From: Mucilaginibacter sp. KACC 22773
GTDB lineage: Bacteria; Bacteroidota; Bacteroidia; Sphingobacteriales; Sphingobacteriaceae
Assembly (NCBI RefSeq): GCF_028736215.1
Contig: NZ_CP117883.1
Span: 6,696,001 to 6,760,000, forward strand
Reading direction: 5' to 3'
Length of the DNA stretch: 64,000 bases
Part shown: positions 42,627-52,389 of the stretch, piece after piece
Layout of the letters: each line of letters starts with the position of its first letter
Position numbering within the stretch: the stretch's first letter is position 1
Notes under the pieces: model-generated
Told to the model about the DNA's origin: nothing
Seen by the model: the letters and a program-made list of their open reading frames with translations, nothing else
Database searches by the model: none
Program-made: the position numbers and the translations under genes

Positions 42627-45077
42627 ATGAAAACTAAAATCAACCATATATTATACACACTCCTGCTTGTAGTTATCAGCTGGAGCGCGTCCTTTGCCCA
42701 AACCGGCAATACGGGTGCCGCCAAAGTATCAGGTTCGCTGGTAAATGACCAGGGCAAACCTCTTGACTATGCCAGCGTAAGCATCATCAAAGCAACCGAC
42801 TCCACCATAGTTAAAGGCGCTTTAAGTAACGATAATGGCGTTTACTCCTTTGATAAAATACCAGCAGGTAAATACCTGGTAAAAGCCACCGTTGTAGGTT
42901 ATGTAAAAGCGGTGAGCAAACCTTTTACCGTTACCGAAGGCTCAACCAAGGTTGAAGTGCCCGTTTTAAACATGCAGCCCGGCAATACCACTTTAAAAAC
43001 GGTTACCGTTACCGCCGCCAAACCGCTTGTTGAACGCAAAATTGACCGCACCGTAATGAATGTAGAAGGCAGCGTACTCGCCGCCGGCAACACCGCCATG
43101 GAAATTTTGGCACGGGCCCCCGGCGTAACTGTGGATAAAGACGATAACATCAGCCTTAAAGGCAAACAGGGTGTAACCGTAATGATTAATGATAAGCTTA
43201 CTTATCTTACCGCCGCGCAACTGGCTACACTGTTACGCTCAACCGATGGCAACACCATTAAATCTATCGAAATTATTACCAACCCATCGGCTAAATATGA
43301 TGCCGCGGGTAACTCGGGCATCATCAACATTAAATTAAAAAAGAATGCCCAGTCGGGTACCAATGGCAGTATTACGGCCGGCGTGGCCAAAGGCAGGTAT
43401 TGGAGAGATAACAGCAGCCTTAACCTTAACCATAAGGATGGCAACCTGAATGTGTTTGGCACTTTTAGCCGCGGCGACAGCAAACGCGCGCACGACTTAC
43501 TGCTCGACCGCGTGGTGAGCAACGCCCAGGGGGTTACCAACTATTTTAACCAGCAGTCATTTATGCCCGATGCCAATCATTATAATAATTACCGCATTGG
43601 CGCCGACTACGACCTTACCCCCAAACATACCATTGGCTTTGTGGTAAGTGGCTACTCAAATACCGAAAACAACCACAACAGCACATCTACCATAATAGGC
43701 ACCAAATATGGTGCTGCCGATTCATCGCTGCGCACCAATTCAATTTTTGAGCAGGCCTACAAAAACATAGCCGTTAACCTTAACGACAGGCTTAAAATTG
43801 ACACCAGCGGCCAGGAACTAAGCTTCGACCTTGATTACTCTAAATTTAACAACAGCAACAACGCGCAATACACTACCGATTATTTTTTAGCCGATGGCAG
43901 CCCGCAGCGCCCGTCGCAGTTATTGCGTAACCAAAGCCCGTCAACCATTACCATATATACTGCTAAGGTTGATTATACCAAACCGCTTACCAAAACCATA
44001 AAACTGGAAGCCGGCGCCAAATACAGCAACGTTAAAACTGATAACGATTTAAGGGCCCAGATTGACAGCAGCGGCGTATATATTAACGATAAAGGCCGCA
44101 GCAACCACTTTATTTACGACGAGAAAATTGAAGCCGGCTACCTTAACCTGAACAAGCAGTTCAAAAAAACATCTATACAGGTGGGCCTGCGTGCCGAGCA
44201 TACCCAATCAAACGGCAACCTTATAGGCAGCACGCCGGTAAACCGCAGCTACCTTAACTTTTTCCCAAGCGCATTTATTAACCACACCATCAATGATAAA
44301 AACGAGGTAAGCCTATCGTACAGCCGCCGTATTGATAGGCCGGGTTATGATGCGCTTAACCCCTTCATTTTTTATCTCGATCCGTATACCTTTCAAAAAG
44401 GTAATGCCTTCCTTAACCCGCAGTATACCCAAAACTTCGAGTTTAACTACACCTATAATAAAACCATTAATGTTAGCCTGGGCTACAGCCGTACCACCGA
44501 TGCCATTACCGAGCTGATTTTAACCGAAGGCGAAAAAACATTTCAAACCAATAAAAACCTGCAAACGCAAACAGGCTACAATGCCAACATCAACACCCCC
44601 TTCACCATTACCAAATGGTGGGAGGGCAATATCAACGTAACAGCGTTTTACCTCGGCTTTAAATCCGATTCGCTTGCAGGCTTCAACTTTAACAATGGCC
44701 AGTGGGCGTACCAGGCACGTACAACCCAAACCTTTAAGTTTGCCGGCGCCCGGTTAGAGGTTATGGGCGATTACCAATCCAGGTTAACCTACGGTATATA
44801 TAAAATAAGGCCCCGTTACTCGGTCGATCTTGGCCTCAGCAAATCCTTCTATAATAAAAAGTTGAATGTTAAAGTGGCCTGCGACGATGTATTTAACATC
44901 CGCCGCAACAACCTAAGCAGCAACGAGCTTGGCAACAACTTCGATATCAGGCAACGAAACGACTCGAGGGTAGGCCGGCTTACCCTCACCTACAACTTTG
45001 GCAACAACTCCATCAAAGTACGCCAGCACCGCAGCGGCGCCGACGATGAAAAAGGCAGGGTGAAAGGCAATAATTAA
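42627..45077 (+). CDS. TonB-dependent receptor-like outer membrane protein (OMP beta-barrel family)
   Basis: 816 residues from ATG 42627 (MKTKINHILYTLLLVVISWSASFAQ, a clean signal peptide); the frame extends upstream only through a TTG. A CarboxypepD_reg domain (about 35-105) precedes a plug-like domain (KPLVERKIDRTVMNVEGS, GVTVMINDKLTYL, NPSAKYDAAGNSGIINIKLKK) and a barrel of the outer-membrane beta-barrel_3 type. It lacks the SusC-type RagA signature and has no susD neighbour. It may take up iron complexes or other ligands; the substrate is unknown. A clear terminator lies about 95 bp downstream. Confidence 0.92.
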   Translation: MKTKINHILYTLLLVVISWSASFAQTGNTGAAKVSGSLVNDQGKPLDYASVSIIKATDSTIVKGALSNDNGVYSFDKIPAGKYLVKATVVGYVKAVSKPFTVTEGSTKVEVPVLNMQPGNTTLKTVTVTAAKPLVERKIDRTVMNVEGSVLAAGNTAMEILARAPGVTVDKDDNISLKGKQGVTVMINDKLTYLTAAQLATLLRSTDGNTIKSIEIITNPSAKYDAAGNSGIINIKLKKNAQSGTNGSITAGVAKGRYWRDNSSLNLNHKDGNLNVFGTFSRGDSKRAHDLLLDRVVSNAQGVTNYFNQQSFMPDANHYNNYRIGADYDLTPKHTIGFVVSGYSNTENNHNSTSTIIGTKYGAADSSLRTNSIFEQAYKNIAVNLNDRLKIDTSGQELSFDLDYSKFNNSNNAQYTTDYFLADGSPQRPSQLLRNQSPSTITIYTAKVDYTKPLTKTIKLEAGAKYSNVKTDNDLRAQIDSSGVYINDKGRSNHFIYDEKIEAGYLNLNKQFKKTSIQVGLRAEHTQSNGNLIGSTPVNRSYLNFFPSAFINHTINDKNEVSLSYSRRIDRPGYDALNPFIFYLDPYTFQKGNAFLNPQYTQNFEFNYTYNKTINVSLGYSRTTDAITELILTEGEKTFQTNKNLQTQTGYNANINTPFTITKWWEGNINVTAFYLGFKSDSLAGFNFNNGQWAYQARTTQTFKFAGARLEVMGDYQSRLTYGIYKIRPRYSVDLGLSKSFYNKKLNVKVACDDVFNIRRNNLSSNELGNNFDIRQRNDSRVGRLTLTYNFGNNSIKVRQHRSGADDEKGRVKGNN

Positions 45078-45160
45078 GTGGGCGGTTTGCAGTGGGCAGT
45101 GGGTAGTGGGCAGTGGGCAGCAGGCAGCAGGCAGTGGGCAGTGGGCAGTGGGCAGTGGGC
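45078..45160. repeat. GTGGGCA tandem heptamer repeat
   Basis: Directly after the receptor stop there are about a dozen imperfect copies of a 7-mer (GTGGGCA, with GCAGGCA variants). Related phrases (CAGTTGGCAGT, TTTGCAGTTTGCAG) occur in other gaps of the window, at about 56372-56405, 60635-60660, 60805-60840 and 60880-60920. Confidence 0.85.
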
Positions 45161-45170
45161 AAATACCAAT

Positions 45171-45209
45171 AAAAAAGGTTCGGTTGACCTTTTCAACCGA
45201 ACCTTTTTT
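45171..45209 (+). terminator. Terminator after the TonB receptor gene
   Basis: An 11 bp perfect stem (GGTTCGGTTGA / TCAACCGAACC) with a 5-base loop, flanked by A-runs and T-runs, so it could end transcription on both strands. Confidence 0.88.
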
Positions 45210-45263
45210 ATGAAGCGCCGCGCCGTTGTTGGGGTTATAAACACAGGTGTCCGGAAGAAATAA

Positions 45264-45942
45264 ATTGAGGGCATGCGCTCTTCCTTCCCCGGGGAAGGGC
45301 CAATGCTGTTAAGTTAAGAAAAACAGGAGGACAAATAATATCGAACACTGAATTTCGAATGTCCCACACCGAAGATTCTCCTTCATTATTCTATATCGTA
45401 CATTCGGAGTTCCATATCAAATCAATCATAATTCCTTATTAATAGCATTGGGAGAAGGCAGAAGCAGGCGATTCCGGTTCCGCCGGCATACAACTCCCCC
45501 AACCATCCACCAATAAACTAATGAACCAGTAAATCAACAAGCCTCCTGCTAACCCACCATCCCACCAATGAACTAATGAACCACTAAACCAATGAACCAA
45601 AACCAACCCACCATCCCACCAATGAACTAATGAACCAATGAACCAACGAAGTAATGAACCAGTGAACCAATGAACTAATGACCGATTCCCTTTTTTGACT
45701 TTTGAATTTTAACTTTTGAATTTAAAATGTCGTTGCCTGCGGCCCGTGCTGTACGTTCATACTGCACAGGCATTAAGCGCCGGGCCGGTATCCACTGCCA
45801 TCACTAACGTGGGCTGCGGGGATAGATTGTTGATTTGTGCTACAAATGAGCGTTGCGATTTGCATGCGGGCCATAAGGGAGGCCCCTGCGGCGGCAGGGG
45901 GCCAAGAGGTTCATAACTAAACTCAAACTTGATGAAATAGTA
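45264..45942. other. Repeat-bearing intergenic region
   Basis: No gene is seen. The middle carries AATGAACC repeats (45510-45682); the right part (45710-45920) is GC-rich, with no recognised feature. A short open frame at 45716-45916 lacks a plausible product. Confidence 0.65.
45510..45682. repeat. AATGAACC degenerate tandem repeat
   Basis: About fifteen imperfect copies of an 8-10 bp unit (AATGAACC/AATGAACTA). Within it a block of about 35 bp starting CCCACCATCCCACC occurs twice (about 45553 and 45607). Confidence 0.8.
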
Positions 45943-46746
45943 TTATGCCGCCATCAACAAATCAGATGCCCAATCATGTCCACAACTTTTCAAACAGAAT
46001 TTTACCGATGCAGAATACTCTGAATCTGGATGTGCTAGGTCTCTTAGTTCTTTCATCATTCTCGCAATTTCGGCATCCCTAGCTAAGTCATGATTTATAA
46101 CTTGTAAGGCTAATTGACTCTGTATTTTTAAAATCAACAAGGTCGTTTTACTGTACTTTTGTCTCCGACCCTCTTTAAGCCCCTCTAAATTTAAATTATA
46201 TTTTTCAATGGAATAAAATGCCCTTTTATAATCACGAGAATTTGGGTCAGTAAATCGCGGACTTACCCTGCCTTCGCTATCGTAGGCAAGTTTACTTGGA
46301 TCGCTAATATTTATGGGGTCTAAAAGTAAGATGTCTTCTATTGCAATGTTATCACCGTATCTATTGGCTTTATTTTGGACTACAGGAAAATAGTCTTTCT
46401 TCCTCACATTAACAGCTGGACCTGCATACCTGTAATTTAGCCAATTAAAGGCCAACCACCAATATCCTCCTTGATCTACCTTATTTTCATCAACCGCTTT
46501 TAATTTTGGCCTAAAATGGTCAACATGGCAATGGGCACCGTCATTTATAGACTCGGAATACCAACATTTTCTATTTCGAATTTTGCTTAAATACCCTTTT
46601 AATTCTCCCCATAATCCTTCATTTGCTTCAATAATTACTTTCCTTGCGGCATGGTCGGCAGCGCGCACCAAAGACTGTGTAACGGTGTCGGCTCTATTAA
46701 TCCAATCGATGTTAGGAGCATTGTTTTCCAAGTCAATGAAAATCAT
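45943..46746 (-). CDS. HNH endonuclease, PtuB-like
   Basis: 267 residues. The nuclease core is Cys61-Trp (KCWYSES), His74-Val-Asp76-His77-Phe-Arg-Pro-Lys (HVDHFRPK), then GYWWLAFNWLNYRYAG and the basic KKDYFP. This matches the H/E-x-x-x-H-F-x-P-K ... YWWLAY-W-N pattern of PtuB, the HNH subunit of Septu-type and retron-associated systems. In those systems the HNH protein cuts nucleic acid when the partner ATPase is triggered. The start overlaps the ATPase gene stop by 4 bp (ATGA), so the two are translationally coupled. It is the last gene of the hsdM-hsdS-ATPase-HNH operon. Confidence 0.85.
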   Translation of the reverse strand: MIFIDLENNAPNIDWINRADTVTQSLVRAADHAARKVIIEANEGLWGELKGYLSKIRNRKCWYSESINDGAHCHVDHFRPKLKAVDENKVDQGGYWWLAFNWLNYRYAGPAVNVRKKDYFPVVQNKANRYGDNIAIEDILLLDPINISDPSKLAYDSEGRVSPRFTDPNSRDYKRAFYSIEKYNLNLEGLKEGRRQKYSKTTLLILKIQSQLALQVINHDLARDAEIARMMKELRDLAHPDSEYSASVKFCLKSCGHDWASDLLMAA

Positions 46747-48356
46747 TTTTTTTCCCCCTTTATTAACGTTTCCAAAATCCTCTTTGCAACTTCATTTTGT
46801 TTTAAAAGATCATCTTTGTTCGTTTTTAAAGGTTCAATAGCTTCAATTTTGCTCATTGCGATCAAAAATTTTTCAAAAAGAGGATCTCTATCAGTTGTAT
46901 TAATTCCTATCGCGGATAGAGTTATAAAAATATCGTTTAATTCTTTTTTTTCTTCAATAGTCAAAACACCACTATCCTGCTTGACTATTAGATCATTACG
47001 CCTATTTAATAAATCGAATGTTTCCTTATCCAATGTACTTGGCAAGCCGAACAATCCACTTGTTAAAATACCCGCTACGCCTAATCCTTTTGGGTCGAAA
47101 TCAGGTTGAAAGGCTTCTACTTTTTGATACTCATCCCCTTTTTCATCTAAGCTTTTTACTGACTGAAAAATTCTAATTTCTTCCTTTGTTAAACCGCCGA
47201 TAACTAAAGGGTCATGTGTAGTCATAAGTATTTGACTTGTCTCCTCATCCTTTGGTTTTGACTCTCTAACTATCTCGTGTAAAAGACTCATATATCTCCA
47301 TTTCCACAACGGATTTAAATGCGTATCTGGCTCATCTAATAGTATTAAAGATTCATCTTCCTTAGTAAATCGCAAAAGCCCTAACACCGTTAGTAATTGT
47401 TGTTCGCCTTCAGATAACTCTTTAAAGGTAATGTCGCCGTTGACATTACGTTTTCGTACTTTTATTCTAACTTCTTGAATTAAGTCAGATATGTAGGTAC
47501 TTTCTAAACTTTTGAAAAAACCTGCGTTATTTCCGTATTTTCTCGCAATTTTCTGAAGTTTATCTTGATTTGATATATATAGATAGAGATGATCTTGCTT
47601 TTGATCTCGTCTAAAATCAAGTCTTACCTTATCTTCATAAACAATTGGGGCCATTGCGGCATCCCACAATTCACTAAGAAAATTGCGTACTACTCCTTTT
47701 GCTCCCCAAAAGTCAAGTGGATCTTTATTTTTCTTATCCCATATTGGTCTTTTAAATACGAATAGCATCGATTCTAATCCCACTATTCCTAAATAATCCT
47801 CCATGAACTTAGAGACTTTGGAATCTGAAAATGAGTAAAATGCCATCAGTACAAAGTAGCTGTGAATAAGCCGAGCATAAAAAAGAGGCCTTTGTGCCGG
47901 TATATTATCGCTTTTTATAAGTTCCTCATAGAATCGCCGCTGATGTACATCAAAATGTTCCAGCAACCTGTTGCTAACACCTGAATAATAAGAAAACACA
48001 TATCTAGGTAAATATTTACCCTTATTCCTTTTTACTTCAGCTTTAGATACAATTGTAGAATATTTGATTTCGTTAGCTGTTTTTTCCCCTAGAAATAAAC
48101 CAAATTTATTTTCAACATCCGGACCTCCATTGACCTTAATCAGATTGCCATTACATTTATATTCAATAGAATAACTGAAACTTGTTTGTTGTTCTAAATC
48201 TAAGTCTCGAAAAATAATAACTAAAGCTTCCAAAAAATTAGATTTTCCAGCGGCGTTTTGTCCTAAAAGGACAGTATGCCACTCATTTTCATCAATATTA
48301 ATTGAAAAATTGTTTAGATTCTTAAATTTTTTAATGTAAACTCTATCTATTCTCAT
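46743..48356 (-). CDS. AAA family ATPase, PtuA-like
   Basis: 537 residues of the ABC/SMC-like AAA type (AAA_15/AAA_21 group). Walker A is GQNAAGKSN at 32-40, the signature LSEGEQQ at 314-320, and Walker B LILLDEPDTHLNP at 337-349. The helical insertion between them (about 130-240) is typical of OLD/PtuA-like sensors. It overlaps hsdS upstream and the HNH gene downstream by 4 bp each. In Septu the ATPase PtuA works with HNH PtuB. Here the same pair follows type I methylase genes and no HsdR is present, which suggests that it supplies the restriction function. The mechanism is inference. Confidence 0.87.
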   Translation of the reverse strand: MRIDRVYIKKFKNLNNFSINIDENEWHTVLLGQNAAGKSNFLEALVIIFRDLDLEQQTSFSYSIEYKCNGNLIKVNGGPDVENKFGLFLGEKTANEIKYSTIVSKAEVKRNKGKYLPRYVFSYYSGVSNRLLEHFDVHQRRFYEELIKSDNIPAQRPLFYARLIHSYFVLMAFYSFSDSKVSKFMEDYLGIVGLESMLFVFKRPIWDKKNKDPLDFWGAKGVVRNFLSELWDAAMAPIVYEDKVRLDFRRDQKQDHLYLYISNQDKLQKIARKYGNNAGFFKSLESTYISDLIQEVRIKVRKRNVNGDITFKELSEGEQQLLTVLGLLRFTKEDESLILLDEPDTHLNPLWKWRYMSLLHEIVRESKPKDEETSQILMTTHDPLVIGGLTKEEIRIFQSVKSLDEKGDEYQKVEAFQPDFDPKGLGVAGILTSGLFGLPSTLDKETFDLLNRRNDLIVKQDSGVLTIEEKKELNDIFITLSAIGINTTDRDPLFEKFLIAMSKIEAIEPLKTNKDDLLKQNEVAKRILETLIKGEKK

Positions 48357-49942
48357 ACTAATTCCAAGTAGCCTTTTTCATTCTCCACCTCTTTGATAGA
48401 GCTTTCAGTCTCAATCTTTTCCTTTAAGTCGGCGTAAAATTTATCTATGCTGTCACCAATATTTTGGACATCATAATGTTTGGACATTTTCCAAAGGTCT
48501 TCAGCATGTAATTTACCATGCTCTTTTAATAATTCAACTAATTCCATAAGCTTGGTTTGGCTACTATACTTTATTGTCCTGGTAAAATTATTATTTTTAC
48601 TATGCGTAGAGATTTTTTGTGATTTATTAACATTGTCTTCTCCAAAAAATTTAATAATAAATGATTCTAATAAATCTTTTAAGTTTTTTTTGCAGTCGGC
48701 AATTTGATTCTTTAGCTCGTTACAAAACATCAACGCCTTTACGACAATGCTTACAATCTCCCTTTGTTCTTCGATTGGTGGTAGTGGAATTTTTTTATTT
48801 TCAAGATCTTTAGTTGAAATATGAGGTATTCCTATACTATCTTCTATTGAAAGATTTGAAATGAAATGATTTGAATTAAACCAATAGTATAGAAACAGAT
48901 GGTTGATTCTTAATTCTGAATATGAAATTCTAGCCACTCGTTGCAATAGCATAGCTGGTAAATCATCTTCTTTTATAATTGATATTTTCAAACCTGTTGA
49001 AATTAAAGGTCGATCTAAGGATATAACTATGTCATTAATATCAAGCTTGAACCTATCCAAATTTCCTATATCAAGGTGCGGATAGTATACAACATTACTC
49101 CAGTCAATTCTTCCAATTGAAATATTTATGTTTCTCAACAATCTTATTCCTTCTGACGAAAAATTCGGGCTCTTAAAAGCATATCCATTCTGAATCTCAG
49201 TTAAGTCTCCCAGTTTCACCCATTTCCAAGTTTTTGGGATATCAAATGACTTCTCATCACTATCATTGACGATTGATAATTCCTCTCCACTGTTTTTTCT
49301 TTTCAATTTGAGCATTTTTTCCAATGGCTCATTATTGGGATTTTTTATACGCCAATCTTTCGATAATTTGCCTTGTATCGCGCTTTGTAATACAGACCTC
49401 TTTAAGCTAGCCAAATAATTTTCTTGTTTATTTAACTCACTTAATAATGCATCTACTTTTAACTTTTTTCCTATATAGTCATCATAAAATAATTTCTGCT
49501 CATTAAAAGAGATATCGGGAAAGTCAATTTCACCTAAATCAGAAATTCTCAAAGAATTTCTCACCCCTCCACGATCTCCATACCATTTAATCAATCCTAA
49601 CCCAATGTTACTCTTTAAATAAAGCAATAAAAATTCTATATGGACAGTCGGATCAACCTCAAAAATAACATATGCAGGACTCATTAATCCTCTAAAACTT
49701 TCATTGGTTAGGCCAATTGACCCTATGTTTACTCTGTACGGATTATAGGCGATTTTTTTTCCGGAGAAATAAAAATATTCACTTAAGTTCTTACCGACTT
49801 CCTTACCTGTAACAATTACTCCTTCTTCTTTAGAAACGCCATACACTAATAAAGACTCTATATCCAAATTAAGGTTCTTCGCCTTGTCAGTTATTCTTTT
49901 TATTGAATCTTTAAGTTTTCTTGATTTGAAGGGTAATTCCAT
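48353..49942 (-). CDS. hsdS: Type I restriction-modification specificity subunit (HsdS)
   Basis: 529 residues with two target-recognition domains. The first spans about 20-175 (ending FPDISFNEQ). It is followed by the first conserved helical region (LNKQENYLASLKRSVLQ and QGKLSKDW, about 165-197). The second domain is about 235-405, starting IPKTWKWVKLGDL, and is followed by the second conserved region (PLPPIEEQREIVSI and on). The arrangement defines a bipartite DNA target. The last ~90 residues form an extra helical tail (KLMELVELLKEHGKLHAEDLW ... region about 455-529) that standard HsdS lacks; it might contact the ATPase/HNH pair. It begins 1 bp into the hsdM stop and ends overlapping the ATPase gene. 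Confidence 0.93.
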   Translation of the reverse strand: MELPFKSRKLKDSIKRITDKAKNLNLDIESLLVYGVSKEEGVIVTGKEVGKNLSEYFYFSGKKIAYNPYRVNIGSIGLTNESFRGLMSPAYVIFEVDPTVHIEFLLLYLKSNIGLGLIKWYGDRGGVRNSLRISDLGEIDFPDISFNEQKLFYDDYIGKKLKVDALLSELNKQENYLASLKRSVLQSAIQGKLSKDWRIKNPNNEPLEKMLKLKRKNSGEELSIVNDSDEKSFDIPKTWKWVKLGDLTEIQNGYAFKSPNFSSEGIRLLRNINISIGRIDWSNVVYYPHLDIGNLDRFKLDINDIVISLDRPLISTGLKISIIKEDDLPAMLLQRVARISYSELRINHLFLYYWFNSNHFISNLSIEDSIGIPHISTKDLENKKIPLPPIEEQREIVSIVVKALMFCNELKNQIADCKKNLKDLLESFIIKFFGEDNVNKSQKISTHSKNNNFTRTIKYSSQTKLMELVELLKEHGKLHAEDLWKMSKHYDVQNIGDSIDKFYADLKEKIETESSIKEVENEKGYLELV

Positions 49943-51366
49943 TAATTAAATAGTTTCTCAATGTCTGACAATATTTTCTCTGATATTTTTACGCTTTCTC
50001 TTAGGGACTTCAATATATCGTGGGTAGATTCCGTAATTTCTTCAATAGAAGTGTTCGGATTTTTTATATCTAAATTAATCCCTTTCTCTTTTATCTGTTG
50101 AATCGAAGTCCTCCAGGCAAATTGATGTTCAGTCCTGTTAACCCACCATGTTTTAATTTCTTGAAAATCTTTGATATCAATAACTCGTGATTTATTATAG
50201 TTTTTGATTCCTTCCGGATGCGACATCTCGTAATACCATATATCATTACTTGGACGACTTTTATCAAAGAATAATAAATTAGTTTTTATAGAGGTATAGG
50301 GGTTAAACACCCCATTGGGTAACCTAATGATAGTGTGTAAATTACATTTTGTAATCAATTCTTCTCTAATTCTTTTTTTTACACCTTCCCCTGATAAAGA
50401 ACTGTCAGGCAATACAATTGCCGCCCTTCCATGGTTTTTAAGAATTTTAATTATCAATGAAAGGAATAAATCGGCTGTTTCTTTTGTTCGAAATTGTACA
50501 GGGAAATTCCTTTCAGTTCCATCTTCTTCTTGACCACCAAAAGGAGGATTGGAAAGTATAACGTCAACTTGGTTTTTTGTGTTCCAATTGTCATAAGGCA
50601 CTGATAATAAATTGCCTCTGGTAATTGCAGGTTTTTCAATTCCGTGAAGAATTAAATTCGTTGTACAAAGTAAATGAGGTAGTGGTTTTTTCTCAATTCC
50701 TCTGATAGATTCTTGAATTTTTAATGACGCTTTGTTGAAATTTGTTTGCATAGACAAGTGATCCAAACTACAAGTTAAGAAGCCCCCCGTACCGCATGCA
50801 GGATCCAATATACTTTCACCAATTTGTGGATTTACCATTTCCACCATAAACTGAGTCACCGCTCTTGGTGTATAAAACTCTCCTGAAGAACCAGCACTTT
50901 GCAGTTCCTTTAAAATCGACTCGTAGATTTCATTAAAAATATGTATCTCATTGTTTTTATTCGAAAAATTAATTTTGTTGATTTCGTTGACTACTTGTCT
51001 AAAAAGATTTCCGCTTTTCATATAATTATAAGTATCGTTAAAAACGGACTTGATAATAATGGATTGATCTGTATCAGTAGGATGTATTGACTTAAGGTCA
51101 GGAAATAACTCCTCGTTAATAAAGTTAATTAATTCGTCGCCTGTTAAACCATCTTCATTGGCAGCCCAATTTTGCCATTTTAGCTTTTCAGGAATAGGGC
51201 TTTTGTACTCTTTTCTTGATATTTTCCATTCTTCTTCCTTGTCTGCAAAGATTTTCATAAAAAGCATCCATACCATTTGGGAAATTCGTTGTGCATCACC
51301 ATCAACCCCTTCATCCTTTCTCATGATGTTTCGTATAGATCTTATTATTATTGTAGTATTCATCAA
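49942..51366 (-). CDS. hsdM: Type I restriction-modification methylase subunit (HsdM)
   Basis: 474 residues. The HsdM_N helical domain is at about 5-150, then the N6-adenine methyltransferase fold with the SAM motif DPACGTGG at 188-195 and catalytic NPPF at 273-276. With HsdS it would methylate adenine in a bipartite site. It is the first gene of the operon and overlaps hsdS by one base. No HsdR gene (helicase plus PD-(D/E)xK nuclease) is found on either side: upstream is a 1 kb gap, downstream are an ATPase and an HNH gene. Met2 is an equally good start. Confidence 0.95.
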   Translation of the reverse strand: MMNTTIIIRSIRNIMRKDEGVDGDAQRISQMVWMLFMKIFADKEEEWKISRKEYKSPIPEKLKWQNWAANEDGLTGDELINFINEELFPDLKSIHPTDTDQSIIIKSVFNDTYNYMKSGNLFRQVVNEINKINFSNKNNEIHIFNEIYESILKELQSAGSSGEFYTPRAVTQFMVEMVNPQIGESILDPACGTGGFLTCSLDHLSMQTNFNKASLKIQESIRGIEKKPLPHLLCTTNLILHGIEKPAITRGNLLSVPYDNWNTKNQVDVILSNPPFGGQEEDGTERNFPVQFRTKETADLFLSLIIKILKNHGRAAIVLPDSSLSGEGVKKRIREELITKCNLHTIIRLPNGVFNPYTSIKTNLLFFDKSRPSNDIWYYEMSHPEGIKNYNKSRVIDIKDFQEIKTWWVNRTEHQFAWRTSIQQIKEKGINLDIKNPNTSIEEITESTHDILKSLRESVKISEKILSDIEKLFN

Positions 51367-52389
51367 TTATTAAAAATTATAGCATCTAAAATTTAAATCG
51401 CTGTTTTAACATTATATCGTCAATATGGCATAATAATTAGTTAAGCTCATACACTCTATTAACAACAGTAATTGGGTATGTAGTAGTGACCTTAAATTTG
51501 CTAATTTAAAGCTTTGATATTTAAACGTTATTTCCATCATAAATGGATTATCAAATCTATTATGCGAAATTTAACTTTCTAATAATCTCACATAAATTCA
51601 AAAAATCAATAAAGGCTATTTTTGCGTGATCGTTTACAATATTGTGCCTCTCTCCAATATTCTTAACTTCGATTTTCAATTAACTATTTTCTTTTCAATT
51701 AGTTATATATTATGGTTGCACAAAAATTATTGTTGCTAAAGTACATAAATGGAACTACTGCAAGGATCTTATGATATAAAATGTTAATTAGTTAGCCACC
51801 AATAATTTTATACCCCCTGCTGGCGTACACGCAATGTCATTAAGTTAAGCGTTAAAATACTGCAAGTCAACACCTTGTTAACGACATTATCTAAAACAAC
51901 CTCACAATCAAGTAGTTCATATTGTATCTTTTTGATTTTTAGTGATTTTAGGTGTTGTCTTGGCTCTCGGTTTAGTTCCCCCTTACCGCAAGTGCGCGGC
52001 TGCGTGTGTGAGGTTCCTTTCCTTAGCGCAAGTGTTGTGCGGCTGCATGTGTGAGGATCACTTGTGACTTCCTTTAAACAAATACCGATCAAAACACAAG
52101 TGAGCCAACGCTCAACGCCCATTACTCCCCACCTGCGCTAAAACGAGAGCAACTTATAAATCGTTTTAGTGTGTCAGCCTATAGGCGATGCTATCCGCCG
52201 CCGCTGTAAGTACCTGCACTGCCACATAGTATTAAAGTTTTTTCTGATAGTACGGTATTGCAGATTTCATGCATTGTATTAGCTATATTATTAACTAAAA
52301 ATTTATAATAATTATATTATTCAATTATTATATCTTTAATCCGTTAATTTAATAAACCACCGGCGCAAGCCGATAAGAAAACTAAACCT
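51367..52389. other. Intergenic region with a repeat element
   Basis: The left ~600 bp are very AT-rich with no gene seen, and should contain the hsdM promoter. The palindrome-ended element at 52023-52143 follows. A partial extra copy of its start (about 51983-52012, GCAAGTGCGCGGCTGCGTGT) precedes it. No open frame here looks like a real gene. Confidence 0.65.
52023..52143. repeat. Palindrome-ended ~120 bp element, copy 1
   Basis: Starts TTAGCGCAAGTG and ends CACCTGCGCTAA, which are inverted repeats of each other with one mismatch. A second, same-orientation copy is at 53940-54053, with shared internal blocks GTGCGGCTGC, ACTTCCTTTAAACAA and GTGAGCCAACGCT. The two copies bracket the lipoprotein gene. 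It looks like a non-coding MITE or REP-like element; no target duplication was identified. Confidence 0.75.

Noticed and set aside
45716..45916. 66-codon frame in the gap before the HNH gene
   Set aside because: Composition is unlike a protein of this genome and the context is repetitive.
51808..52122. Minus-strand frame of 104 codons
   Set aside because: It covers the palindrome-ended element and has no family features.
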